Assembly: GCF_002094885.1 (NCBI RefSeq)
Contig: NZ_MSIT01000001.1
Span: 124,001-188,000, forward strand
From: Salibaculum halophilum
GTDB taxonomy: Bacteria; Pseudomonadota; Alphaproteobacteria; Rhodobacterales; Rhodobacteraceae
DNA length: 64,000 bases
Reading direction: 5' to 3'
Numbering within the stretch: the stretch's first letter is position 1; every line of letters starts with the position of its first letter. The notes below the pieces were generated by a model. It was not told the origin of the DNA. It did no database searches and saw nothing but the letters and a program-made list of their open reading frames with translations. Shown piece by piece: positions 19,527 through 28,803 of this stretch. A program made the translations under genes and the position numbers.

Positions 19527-20369
19527 CTAGAGATCGCGTGCAGCCATTTCCTGCGCCGCGGCGCGGCCCAGCGCGCGGCTGATGTCCTCGAATTCGCCAT
19601 CGAAGGCCTCGAAAAGCGCCCGGTTGATCCGCTGGCCGGCGTCCGTTTCGGCGAAATCGGCGTAAGCGGCCAGGTCGGCATCATCCAGCGGCTGATAAGC
19701 CAGCATGGTGAAGGCGTAGACCCACTCGGTGGTTTCCTTGCGGATCTGCGGCTCCTGCGCCCAGACATCCGACAGGATGCGCTCCTCGCTCATGTCTCCC
19801 CCGAAAGCGCCGCCGTCGGCCAACCCCAGCAAAAAGGCGTAGTTGGCGTTCATGGCACCCGTGACGTTGCGGTCAACGAGACCGTTAGCCTCGACGAAGC
19901 GGTCGACGAGGCGATACCGGTCGGTCTCGTCGGCCATGGCGACCGTGGCCCGGTCGCGCGCGGCCTCCTCAACCTGATCATCGAGCAGCGCCTCGCGTGC
20001 GCTCAGTTCCAACGAAATGATCTCGCGACCGAGCGCCGAGCCGTAAAAGTCGTGCAGCGCGGCCAGGTCGGCCCCCTCCAGTTCGGCGACGAAAGCTGTG
20101 CGAATGTTGGAGACCATGCGCGCCTCGTCGTAGATCGCCGCCACGGTGTCCTCCCAGTCCGGGCCTGGGTTGCCGCCCAGCATGTCGCGCGCCAGCGTCT
20201 CGCCGTAATCGAGGCCCTCCTGCCGCATGACGCCGATCATCTGCGGCAGCTTCATACGCTCGAAAAGGGCCTCGGCATCGCGGTTCTGAGCGGCGACCGG
20301 CGCGGCGAGCAGCATGAGCAATGCGACAAGCGCGGCGGGCAGGACGGCTGGGTGAACGAGGCGCGGCAT
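19527..20369 (-). CDS. Secreted DUF2059 domain protein
   Basis: This 280-residue protein starts with a Sec signal peptide (VLPAALVALLMLLAAPVAAQ, cleavage after AAQ predicted) and is otherwise helical and acidic. Segments DLAALHDFYGSALGREIISLE and DLAAYADFAETDAGQRIN are two copies of the DUF2059-type helix pair, where a residue pattern YxSxxGxxI/R recurs. It is expected in the periplasm. The function is unknown. The gene stands alone; its promoter must lie in the 150 bp before tRNA-Ser. Confidence 0.8.
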   Translation of the reverse strand: MPRLVHPAVLPAALVALLMLLAAPVAAQNRDAEALFERMKLPQMIGVMRQEGLDYGETLARDMLGGNPGPDWEDTVAAIYDEARMVSNIRTAFVAELEGADLAALHDFYGSALGREIISLELSAREALLDDQVEEAARDRATVAMADETDRYRLVDRFVEANGLVDRNVTGAMNANYAFLLGLADGGAFGGDMSEERILSDVWAQEPQIRKETTEWVYAFTMLAYQPLDDADLAAYADFAETDAGQRINRALFEAFDGEFEDISRALGRAAAQEMAARDL

Positions 20370-20522
20370 GGCGGCTCCCTTTCTGACTCCTGACCCAAGG
20401 AATAGAGCGCCACCCCGGGCATTCCAAGGGGTCGCGGGCCGGCTGCGCGCGTGCTGACGCGATTGTCAGGAAAGGGCTTGCACAGTCCGGCCGGCCCGAT
20501 TATTCCCCGCCCAGACCCCCGC

Positions 20523-20612
20523 GGAGAGGTGCCGGAGTGGTCGAACGGGGCGGTCTCGAAAACCGTTGACCCTTCACGGGGTCCCAGGGTTCGAATCCCT
20601 GTCTCTCCGCCA
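20523..20612 (+). tRNA. tRNA-Ser (CGA)
   Basis: The 90-nt gene has a class II fold: acceptor GGAGAGG pairs with TCTCTCC, the anticodon loop is CTCGAAA giving CGA (reads UCG), a long variable arm follows (TTGACCCTTCACGGGGTCCC), and the T-arm is GGTTCGAATCC. CCA is encoded. The adjacent IS debris suggests a recombination-prone spot, but no attachment-site duplication is visible. Confidence 0.95.
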
Positions 20613-20770
20613 TTTCCATATATATCAATGGCTTAAGAGTTGGACGGGCAAGTGCGACACATAGTGGAGCACACGCCCATGAAACTGTCAGCCCTCTGAC
20701 CAGCCCCCCCCCCCCGAAACCACTTATATTCTGAGGTGGAGTTTGCTCAAACTTTCGATGGAGCAAGCAG

Positions 20771-21078
20771 ATACGAAAGAGCCGTTTCACCGAGGCGCAG
20801 ATTATTCGGTATCATCAAGGAGCAGGGTTCAAGGGTTTGACGATTGAGCCCGTCAATCAATCGTATCGCCGAACGGGATTTTGACGGCAGAGGTCTGCAG
20901 CAAGCACGGTCTCAGCAAGGGGACGTTATACAAATACAAGTCCAAGTATGGCGACATGGAGGTGTCTGACGTCGCCAAGCTGCGGACACTTGAGAACGAG
21001 AACGCCAAGCTCAAACGCCTGCTGTATGACACGATGCTGGACAATGTCGTGCTGAAGGACTTGCTGGGAAAGAACTGA
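20771..21078 (+). pseudogene. IS3-type transposase OrfA, broken
   Basis: The start RKSRFTEAQII is readable from 20771, but the initiator is ATA instead of ATG. An extra base near 20810 shifts the frame (IIKEQ continues in another frame) and a stop follows. After about 40 bp of unrelated sequence the frame resumes as EVCSKHGLSKGTLYKYKSKY and the leucine-zipper part LRTLENENAKLKRLLYDTML, ending VVLKDLLGKN. The helix-turn-helix and zipper match IS3 OrfA proteins. It cannot make a full protein. Confidence 0.8.
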
Positions 21079-22160
21079 TCGTGAGCCATCGAGTATGTTG
21101 CCAGTGGTTGTGCCACTGGTTTGAGCAACCATTGGCGACCGTTCGAGACCGATGGCAAGCGATTGACCGTCGAGAGGCAGTACTCAGCGCGAAGCGGGAG
21201 TAAGCCCGCGAACGCCATCGGTCCGAGAGAGTGGGCGAACACCTCTCGCAGCGCCGGGTCTGCCGACTTGTCGGTGTCGATCCAAAGACGGTCCGGCGTG
21301 AACGTTGGTCCCGCCTGCCCCGGCAGTCGAAACGCAGGTACTAAAAGAGGGGATGACCCAGGGACACGCAACAAGAAGAAGACCGTCGCAGTCAAGCGCC
21401 ATCGGTTCGGCTACCGGCGGATCGGCGTCATGCTGGAGCGGAAGAGGATGAACCAATCCGGAGTGCGTTTAGCAGATGGTCTTGGGGATTCTTGTGGGGC
21501 GGAGCGCTCTACAGACTCTACACGGATGAGACGCCGGGCGTCCGGCGGCGAAAGGGCCGCAAACCGGCCCGTGGCTCGCGAACTTCGATGCCGGAGGCGC
21601 TCAGGCTGAGCGAACGCTGGTCGCCCGACTTCTTGTCCGACACCTTCGGCGCATCCCGTCGGTTCCGCATCCTGGCCGTGATTGATGATTGCTGCGGCGA
21701 GAACCTCTGCCAGATGGCCGATACCAGCAACTCGAACGCACGGGTTGCGCGGGAACTGGACGCGCTGGTGCGCATTTGCACGCAGGCTGGCCAGCATTGT
21801 AAGTGACAACCGGACGGAGTTCACAGGTCGCGCGATCCTGAAGAGGGCGAACGACAATGGCGTGGACTGGCATTGCATTGATACGGGCAGCCGCAGCAGA
21901 ACACGGTCATCGAGTCATTTAGCGGGAGCCTGCGCGACGAGCTTTGGAACGAGGAGATGTTTGACAGCCGGGACGACGCACGCCGAAAGCTGGCGCTCTG
22001 GCGCTACGACCACAACACCGTCGGGCCGCACTCGTCGCTCGGCAATCAGGCCCCGCAAAAGCGCACCGGACACCTTAGCAAATTGCGGGCTCCGCGCCCG
22101 GCGCGCTTGCCCAAACTGATACCAAAAATTTCGAAACCGGACCTGCAAACTCACCTAATT
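21079..22160 (+). pseudogene. IS3-type transposase OrfB (DDE integrase), broken
   Basis: OrfB is recognisable in at least four fragments in different frames. The first two are SQRRVCRLVGVDPKTVRRE (about 21243-21300) and RHRFGYRRIGVMLERK (about 21400). The third (21492-21808) has RFRILAVIDDCCGENL, with the first catalytic Asp region. A short piece has DNRTEFTG (second Asp). The last is NTVIESFSGSLRDELWNEEM (catalytic Glu) through LALWRYDHNTVGPHSSLG. All three DDE positions survive but on separate frames, so the gene is dead. It belongs with the adjacent orfA remnant. Confidence 0.85.
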
Positions 22161-22204
22161 TATAAAGGAGGAGCCTCGGGGGGCAGGTCAGGCACGGATT
22201 TTGC

Positions 22205-22340
22205 ATCCCGAAGGTGAACGACGACGTCAATCGGGAATGCCGCGCCTGGGCGGTTGACTCCTCGCTGCCAGATATCCGCGTCTCGAAGGAGTTGAAGGGA
22301 ATGCGGAGGATAACCGCCGGTCAAGAGCGGACCACACCCT
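22205..22340 (+). pseudogene. Second IS3-type integrase-core remnant
   Basis: Just outside the right end of the first element the sequence reads IPKVNDDVNRECRAWAVDSS and then LPDIRVSKELKGM, which aligns with the same DDE region already present once in the first element (RILAVIDDCCGENL ... RVARELDAL). It is therefore a fragment of a different transposase copy, without start, end or downstream catalytic Glu. From here to 22530 I see no gene, only GC-rich spacer. Confidence 0.6.
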
Positions 22341-22530
22341 TAGCAAAGCTGAACAAGACCAGCCGACTACAAGGGGCGCAGGTCTGGCCGCTACCGTTGC
22401 CGGGCCCGGACCACGATCGGACGAATCGGTGACCGCCGCGCGAGACGTCCCGACGAGAGCCGGGAAAACCGGGACCCCTGCCTCACTTGAAACCGGGATG
22501 GTCGTCTGGCCGCAAAAAACCGGACCCGGG

Positions 22531-24888
22531 TCAGAACGGCACGTCGTCCGCCTGCCCGGCGGCGACCACGAACTTGCCAACCACGCGCTTGTCCCCGGCC
22601 TTGTCGAAGGTGATCAGCAGCTTGTCGCCCTCGATCTCCATGACCTCGCCATAGCCGAACTTCTGGTGGAAGACCCGATCGCCCACGGTGAAGGACGACA
22701 CCGCCTGCGCGTCGATCACGAGGTCGCGGGCCTCGCCGGGCTGGGTCATTGGCCGACGGTCGCGCCGGGCCTGCATGCGCCGCCAACCGGGCGAATTGTA
22801 GGCGTCGGCACCCGCGGCCCGGTCGGGCAGGTCGGACTGCGGCAGGTCCATGCCCCCGCCCGTATGGCCATAAAGCCCCGGCGGGGTGAGAACCTCGACG
22901 TGATCCTCGGGCAACTCGTCGATGAACCGGCTGGGCATTTGGCTCTGCCACTGGCCGTAGACCCGGCGGTTGCCGACAAAGGAAATGGTGCAGACCTCCT
23001 CGGCGCGGGTGATGCCGACGTAAGCCAGGCGGCGTTCCTCCTCCAGGCCATTGAGGCCGCTTTCGTCCATGGAGCGTTGCGAGGGGAACAGGCCATCCTC
23101 CCAGCCCGGCAGGAAGACGGCCGGAAACTCCAGCCCCTTGGCGCCGTGCAGCGTCATGATGGTGACCTTTTCCTCGCTTTCCTGGCTTTCGTTGTCCATG
23201 ATCAGGCTGACGTGTTCGAGGAACCCCTGAAGGTTCTCGAACTGCTCCAGTGCCTCGACCAGTTCCTTCAGGTTCTCCAGCCGGCCCGGGGCCTCGGGCG
23301 TGCGGTCGTTTTGCCACATGGCGGTGTAGCCCGACTCATCGAGGATCACCTGCGCCAGCTCGACGTGGGTGTCGGCCTCGGCGCGCAGCTGTCGGTGCCA
23401 GCGGTCCAGCCCCTGCACCAGCCCGGCCAGCGCGCCGCCGCCCTTGCCCTTGACCAGCGCGCCCTGCACGCAAAGCCGCGCCCCCTCGACAAGGCTGACG
23501 CCGTTGTCGCGCGCGGTGCGCTGGATGGTCTGCACCGCCTTGTCGCCAAGGCCGCGCTTGGGAGTGTTGACGATGCGCTCGAAGGCCAGGTCGTCGTCCA
23601 GCGACACGGCCAGCCGGAAATAGGCCATGGCATCGCGAATCTCTTGCCGCTCGTAGAACCGCGGTCCGCCGATCACGCGGTAGGGCAACCCGATGGTCAG
23701 GAAGCGATCCTCGAAGGCGCGCATCTGGTGGCTGGCGCGGACGAGGATGGCCATGGCGTCCAGGCTCATCGGGTCGCGCCCGCGGGTGCCGCGCTGCAGC
23801 GCCTCGACCTCCTCGCCGATCCAGCGCGCCTCTTCCTCGCCGTCCCAGTGGCCGATCAGGCGGACCTTCTCGCCCGCGCCCGCGTCGGTGAAAAGTTCCT
23901 TGCCCAGGCGCCCCGTGTTGGCGGCGATCACGCCCCCGGCCGCGCCCAGGATATGCCCGGTCGAGCGGTAATTCTGTTCCAGCCGCACGACCTTGGCGCC
24001 GGGAAAGTCGCTTTCGAACTTGAGGATGTTGCCCACCTCGGCCCCGCGCCAGCCATAGATCGACTGGTCGTCGTCGCCCACGCAGCAGACGTTGCGGTGC
24101 CCCTGCGCCAGCAGCCGCAGCCAGAGGTACTGCGCGACGTTGGTGTCCTGGTATTCGTCCACCAGGATGTAGCGGAACCAACGCTGGTATTGCGCCAGAA
24201 CGTCCGGGTGATCCTGAAAGATGGTGACCATGTGCAACAGAAGGTCGCCGAAATCGACGGCGTTCAGTTCCTTAAGGCGGCGCTGGTAGGCGGCATAGAG
24301 CGGCACCCCGCGCCCGTCGTAGGCACCCGTTTCGGCCACCGGCACGGTCTCGGGCGTCCAGGCCTTGTTCTTCCAGCCGTCGATGATGCCGGCCAGCATG
24401 CGCGGCGGCCAGCGCTTGTCGTCGATGTTCTCGGCCGCGACCAGTTGCTTGAGCAGGCGCTTCTGGTCGTCGCTGTCGAGGATGGTGAAGTTCGATTTCA
24501 GCCCCACCAGTTCGGCATGGCGGCGCAGCAGCTTGACGCAGATCGCGTGGAAGGTGCCCAACCACGGCATACCCTCGATCGTCTCGCCCATCAGCGCCCC
24601 GATGCGGCTTTTCATTTCGCGCGCGGCCTTGTTGGTGAAGGTCACCGACAGGATCTCGTTGGGCCGAGCCTTGCGGCTGTCCAGCAGGTGCGCGATGCGG
24701 CAGGTCAGCGCCTTGGTCTTGCCGGTGCCCGCGCCCGCCAGCATCAGCACGGGGCCGTCCAGCGCCTCGACCGCTTCGCGCTGGGCGGGGTTCAACCCCT
24801 CGAGGTAGGGGGCGGCGGGCCGCGCCATGGCGCGCTGGCTCAGCGGCACGGCGGCGTCGAAGGCATCGTCGTCGGAAAAGCTGCTCAT
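22531..24888 (-). CDS. uvrD: ATP-dependent DNA helicase UvrD/PcrA
   Basis: This is a superfamily 1A 3'-5' helicase for excision repair, mismatch repair and clearing recombination intermediates. The 785-residue protein shows motif Q and I (LNPAQREAV, LAGAGTGKT), Ia (VTFTNKAAREMK), II (ILVDEYQDTN), III (VGDDDQSIYGWRGA), IV (LEQNYRST), V (TIMTLHGAKGLEF) and VI (RRLAYVGITRAEE). The C-terminal Tudor-like RNA-polymerase-interaction domain (FTVGDRVFHQKFGYGEVMEI) is present. The ATG at 24888 (MSSFSDDDAFD) was chosen over a start at 24939. Confidence 0.96.
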   Translation of the reverse strand: MSSFSDDDAFDAAVPLSQRAMARPAAPYLEGLNPAQREAVEALDGPVLMLAGAGTGKTKALTCRIAHLLDSRKARPNEILSVTFTNKAAREMKSRIGALMGETIEGMPWLGTFHAICVKLLRRHAELVGLKSNFTILDSDDQKRLLKQLVAAENIDDKRWPPRMLAGIIDGWKNKAWTPETVPVAETGAYDGRGVPLYAAYQRRLKELNAVDFGDLLLHMVTIFQDHPDVLAQYQRWFRYILVDEYQDTNVAQYLWLRLLAQGHRNVCCVGDDDQSIYGWRGAEVGNILKFESDFPGAKVVRLEQNYRSTGHILGAAGGVIAANTGRLGKELFTDAGAGEKVRLIGHWDGEEEARWIGEEVEALQRGTRGRDPMSLDAMAILVRASHQMRAFEDRFLTIGLPYRVIGGPRFYERQEIRDAMAYFRLAVSLDDDLAFERIVNTPKRGLGDKAVQTIQRTARDNGVSLVEGARLCVQGALVKGKGGGALAGLVQGLDRWHRQLRAEADTHVELAQVILDESGYTAMWQNDRTPEAPGRLENLKELVEALEQFENLQGFLEHVSLIMDNESQESEEKVTIMTLHGAKGLEFPAVFLPGWEDGLFPSQRSMDESGLNGLEEERRLAYVGITRAEEVCTISFVGNRRVYGQWQSQMPSRFIDELPEDHVEVLTPPGLYGHTGGGMDLPQSDLPDRAAGADAYNSPGWRRMQARRDRRPMTQPGEARDLVIDAQAVSSFTVGDRVFHQKFGYGEVMEIEGDKLLITFDKAGDKRVVGKFVVAAGQADDVPF

Positions 24889-24998
24889 GCGCGGCAGACT
24901 AGCGTGACTCGGCCCGAGGGGGAAGGACTGTTCGCCCAATGTTCCGCGCCCCGATCACGCGCGAATGTTACCGCTAACGGCCACCCGGTTCTCCGCTG

Positions 24999-25028
24999 TT
25001 TACACCCGTCGCGAAATCTTCATAGATT
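24999..25028 (+). promoter_or_regulatory. Putative promoter of pyruvate carboxylase
   Basis: TTTACA (24999-25004) and TAGATT (25023-25028) are separated by 18 bp in an AT-enriched stretch and end about 30 bp before the pyc start codon. Confidence 0.4.
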
Positions 25029-25058
25029 GCTGCAACTGCAAAAAGGGGAGCCTGACCC

Positions 25059-28000
25059 GTGGCCGATTTCCAGAAGATCCTTGTCGCCAACCGCGGCGAG
25101 ATTGCCATCCGCATCATGCGGGCCGCCAACGAGATGGGCAAGCGCACCGTCGCCGTCTACGCCGAAGAGGACAAGCTGAGCCTGCACCGTTTCAAGGCCG
25201 ACGAGGCCTATCGCGTGGGCGAGGGGCTGGGCCCGGTGCAGGCTTACTTGTCGATCGAGGAAATCCTGCGCGTGGCCCGGGCCAGCGGCGCCGATGCCAT
25301 CCATCCCGGCTATGGCCTGCTGTCGGAGAACCCCGATTTCGTGGATGCCTGCGCGGAGGCCGGGATCACCTTCATCGGCCCGCGCGCCGAGACGATGCGT
25401 GCGCTGGGCGACAAGGCCAGCGCCCGACGCGTGGCCATCGAGGCCGGCGTGCCGGTGGTGCCCGCCTCGGACGTGCTGGGCGACGACATGGCGGCGACCC
25501 GCAAGGCCGCCGCCGAGATCGGCTTTCCGATCATGCTCAAGGCCAGCTGGGGCGGCGGCGGCCGCGGCATGCGGCCCATCGCCTCCGAGGAAGAGTTGGA
25601 AGAAAAGGTTCTGGAAGGCCGTCGCGAGGCCGAGGCCGCCTTCGGCAGCGGCGAGGGCTATCTGGAAAAGATGATCACCCGCGCCCGCCACGTCGAGGTG
25701 CAGATCCTCGGCGACAAGGCCGGCGAGATCTACCACCTGTGGGAACGGGACTGTTCGGTGCAGCGCCGCAACCAGAAGGTCGTGGAACGCGCGCCCGCGC
25801 CCTACCTGACGGATGCCCAGCGCGAGGAATTGTGCAGCCTGGGCCGCAAGGTCTGCGCGCATGTCAATTACGAATGCGCCGGAACGGTCGAGTTCCTGAT
25901 GGATATGGAAACCGGTGCGTTTTACTTCATCGAGGTGAACCCCCGCGTGCAGGTGGAACACACCGTGACCGAAGAGGTCACGGGCATCGACATCGTGCGC
26001 GCCCAGATCCTGATCGCCGAGGGCAAGAGCCTGGTCGAGGCGACCGGCACCGCCAGCCAGTACGACGTGAAACTCGACGGCCACGCCCTGCAGTGCCGGG
26101 TGACGACCGAGGACCCGGCCAACAACTTCATCCCCGACTACGGCCGCATCACCGCCTATCGCGGGGCCACCGGCATGGGCATCCGGCTGGACGGCGGCAC
26201 CGCCTATTCCGGCGCGGTCATCACGCGCTATTATGACAGCCTGCTGGAAAAGGTCACCGCGTGGGCCCCCACCCCCGAGGCCGCCATCGCCCGGATGGAC
26301 CGCGCCCTGCGCGAGTTCCGCATCCGCGGCGTCAGCACCAACCTCGATTTCGTCATCAACCTGCTGCGCCACCCGACGTTCCTAAACAACGAGTATTCGA
26401 CGCGCTTCATCGACGAGACCGACGCGCTGTTCGATTTCAAGCCGCGGCGCGACCGGGCCACCAAGCTGCTGACCTACATCGCCGACATCACCGTGAACGG
26501 GCACCCCGAAACGGCCGGCCGGCCGACGCCCGGCCCGGCGGCGATCACCCCGAAACCGCCCGTGCGCACGGCCGACACGGTGCCCGACGGCACCCGCCAG
26601 ATCCTCGATCGCAATGGCCCCGCGGCGCTGGCGAAATGGGTACAGGACCAGCCGCAGCTGCTGGTCACCGACACCACCATGCGCGACGGGCACCAGTCGC
26701 TGCTGGCAACCCGGATGCGCTCGATCGACATGATCAACGCCGCGCCCAGCTACGCGGCGAAGATGCCCGGGCTGTTCTCGGTGGAATGCTGGGGCGGGGC
26801 GACCTTCGATGTCGCCTATCGCTTCCTGCAGGAATGCCCCTGGCAGCGGCTGCGCGACATCCGCGCCAAGATGCCCAACATCCTCACGCAGATGCTGCTG
26901 CGCGCCTCCAACGGGGTGGGCTACACCAACTACCCCGACAACGTGGTGCAGGAATTCGTCCGCCAGGCCGCCGCGAGCGGCGTCGATGTCTTCCGCGTCT
27001 TCGACAGCCTCAACTGGGTGGAGAACATGCGCGTGGCCATGGACGCGGTGCAGCACGCGGGCAAGGTCTGCGAGGGCACGATCTGTTATACCGGCGACAT
27101 CCTGGACCCGGACCGCGCCAAGTACGACCTGAAATACTACGTCGGCATGGCGAAAGAGCTGGAACAGGCCGGGGCGCACATGCTGGGCCTCAAGGACATG
27201 GCCGGGCTGCTCAAGGCCCCGGCGGCCGGGGCGCTGATCCGGGCGCTGAAGGACGAGATCGGCATCCCGATCCATTTCCACACCCATGACACCTCGGGCG
27301 CGGCCATCGCAACGGTGCTGGCGGCCTCGGACGCGGGCGTGGACATCATCGACGCGGCGATGGACAGTTTTTCAGGCAACACCGCGCAGCCGACGCTGGG
27401 CTCCATCGTCGAGGCGCTGCGCCATACCGACCGCGAGACCGGCCTCGATATCGCCGCCATCCGCGAGATTTCCAACTACTGGGAAACCGTGCGCGCGCAT
27501 TACACCGCCTTCGAGAGCGGCCTGCAGGCGCCGGCCTCCGAGGTCTACCTGCACGAGATGCCCGGCGGCCAGTTCACCAACCTCAAGGCGCAGGCACGGT
27601 CGCTGGGCCTCGAGGAACGCTGGCACGAGGTCGCCCAGGCCTATGCGGACGTGAACATGATGTTCGGCGATATCGTGAAGGTCACGCCAAGCTCCAAGGT
27701 GGTGGGCGACATGGCGCTGATGATGGTCAGCCAGGGCCTGACCCGAGCCGAGGTCGAGGACCCGGCGGTCGATGTCTCGTTTCCCGACAGCGTCATCGAC
27801 ATGATGCGCGGCAACCTCGGCCAGCCGCCGGGCGGCTTTCCCGACGCCATCGTGCGCAAGGTGCTCAAGGACGAGGCGCCCAACCTCGACCGGCCCGGCA
27901 AGCACCTTGAGCCGGTGGACCTCGAAGCCGTGCGCGCCGAGGCCAGCGAAAAGCTGGGCGGCATCGAGATCGACGACGAGGACCTCAACGGATACCTGAT

Positions 28001-28502
28001 GTATCCCAAGGTCTTCACCGATTATGCCCGGCGGCACGAAACCTACGGCCCGGTGCGGACCCTGCCGACCGCGACCTTCTTTTACGGGATGGACCAGGGC
28101 CACGAGATCAGCGCCGAGATCGACCCCGGCAAGACGCTGGAGATTCGCCTGCAGGCCATCGGCGAGACCGACGAGAACGGCGACGCGAAGGTCTTCTTCG
28201 AGCTCAACGGCCAGCCCCGCACGATCCGCGTGCCCAACCGCAAGGTCAAGGCCGACAGCAAGCAGCGACCCAAGGCTGAGGCGGGTAACCCCGCCCATGT
28301 CGGCGCGCCGATGCCGGGCGTGGTGGCCAGCGTCGCCGTCCAAGTGGGCCAGACGGTCCGCGACGGCGACATGCTGCTGACCATTGAGGCGATGAAGATG
28401 GAAACCGGCCTGCACGCCGAGCGCGACGGGGTGGTCAAGGCCGTCCACGTCCAGCCCGGCGGCCAGATCGACGCCAAGGACCTGCTGGTCGAATTCGAAT
28501 AG
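25059..28502 (+). CDS. pyc: Pyruvate carboxylase
   Basis: This biotin enzyme makes oxaloacetate from pyruvate, bicarbonate and ATP (anaplerosis). The single 1147-residue chain contains, in order, the biotin carboxylase/ATP-grasp domain (residues about 3-455; NRGEIAIRIMRAANEMGKR, ASWGGGGRGMR, EVNPRVQVEHTVTEE), the carboxyltransferase TIM barrel (about 530-800; TTMRDGHQSLLATRMR, FHTHDTSGAA), the tetramerisation domain, and the C-terminal biotinyl domain with EAMKMETG (biotin Lys about 1113). The GTG start at 25059 has AAAAGGGGAG about 10 bp upstream. It is a single-gene unit. Confidence 0.97.
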   Translation: MADFQKILVANRGEIAIRIMRAANEMGKRTVAVYAEEDKLSLHRFKADEAYRVGEGLGPVQAYLSIEEILRVARASGADAIHPGYGLLSENPDFVDACAEAGITFIGPRAETMRALGDKASARRVAIEAGVPVVPASDVLGDDMAATRKAAAEIGFPIMLKASWGGGGRGMRPIASEEELEEKVLEGRREAEAAFGSGEGYLEKMITRARHVEVQILGDKAGEIYHLWERDCSVQRRNQKVVERAPAPYLTDAQREELCSLGRKVCAHVNYECAGTVEFLMDMETGAFYFIEVNPRVQVEHTVTEEVTGIDIVRAQILIAEGKSLVEATGTASQYDVKLDGHALQCRVTTEDPANNFIPDYGRITAYRGATGMGIRLDGGTAYSGAVITRYYDSLLEKVTAWAPTPEAAIARMDRALREFRIRGVSTNLDFVINLLRHPTFLNNEYSTRFIDETDALFDFKPRRDRATKLLTYIADITVNGHPETAGRPTPGPAAITPKPPVRTADTVPDGTRQILDRNGPAALAKWVQDQPQLLVTDTTMRDGHQSLLATRMRSIDMINAAPSYAAKMPGLFSVECWGGATFDVAYRFLQECPWQRLRDIRAKMPNILTQMLLRASNGVGYTNYPDNVVQEFVRQAAASGVDVFRVFDSLNWVENMRVAMDAVQHAGKVCEGTICYTGDILDPDRAKYDLKYYVGMAKELEQAGAHMLGLKDMAGLLKAPAAGALIRALKDEIGIPIHFHTHDTSGAAIATVLAASDAGVDIIDAAMDSFSGNTAQPTLGSIVEALRHTDRETGLDIAAIREISNYWETVRAHYTAFESGLQAPASEVYLHEMPGGQFTNLKAQARSLGLEERWHEVAQAYADVNMMFGDIVKVTPSSKVVGDMALMMVSQGLTRAEVEDPAVDVSFPDSVIDMMRGNLGQPPGGFPDAIVRKVLKDEAPNLDRPGKHLEPVDLEAVRAEASEKLGGIEIDDEDLNGYLMYPKVFTDYARRHETYGPVRTLPTATFFYGMDQGHEISAEIDPGKTLEIRLQAIGETDENGDAKVFFELNGQPRTIRVPNRKVKADSKQRPKAEAGNPAHVGAPMPGVVASVAVQVGQTVRDGDMLLTIEAMKMETGLHAERDGVVKAVHVQPGGQIDAKDLLVEFE

Positions 28503-28604
28503 CCCGGATGGCGCTGCCCGCGGGCGGAAATTTCTGCCGCGCGGGCAGCATTTTCCGCTTGCAGGCCCGCGCCAGTTTTCCTAAACGATCGCCTACCGAC
28601 GGAT

Positions 28605-28679
28605 GCGGGTGTAGCTCAGGGGTAGAGCATTACCTTGCCAAGGTAAGGGTCGTGAGTTCGAATCTCATCACCCGCTCCA
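28605..28679 (+). tRNA. tRNA-Gly (GCC)
   Basis: The 75-nt gene has acceptor GCGGGTG paired with CACCCGC, D-arm GCTCAGGGGTAGAGC, anticodon loop TTGCCAA giving GCC, T-arm GAGTTCGAATCTC and an encoded CCA. It lies 100 bp after pyc. Confidence 0.96.
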
Positions 28680-28803
28680 ATCGGTTCTCCTGAAAGGGAA
28701 GAAAAAAGCACGTGGTGCCGACCGGCAAGTGCGGACTCCGGGGTTGCCGCGGGGCCTCTGGCGCGCCATGCTGTCGCACAGTCATCGTCCAGGGGGCCGA
28801 CGG

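Larger units (their letters stand above)
20697..22190 (+). mobile_element. Degenerate IS3-family insertion sequence
   Basis: Imperfect terminal inverted repeats bound the element: TGACCAGCCCCCCC at the left and, read inward from the right, TGACCTGCCCCCCGAGG. Inside are broken orfA and orfB reading frames of an IS3-type transposase. About 1.49 kb separates the ends, a little long for the family, consistent with small insertions. No matching target-site duplication is visible next to the ends (CCTC on the left, GGCA on the right). The left end includes a run of 12 C that could be a slippage or sequencing error site. Confidence 0.65.

Noticed and set aside
20523-22190. Integrative element using tRNA-Ser as attachment site
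   Set aside because: No integrase gene and no repeat of the tRNA 3' end were found. Only IS3-type remnants are present.
20690-22196. Target-site duplication around the IS
   Set aside because: The bases next to the two ends (CCTC and GGCA) do not match in any simple offset I tried.
22429-25179. A 916-codon open frame antisense to uvrD
   Set aside because: Every helicase motif is on the minus strand. The antisense translation is rich in His/Ala/Leu without domains and has no ribosome binding site.
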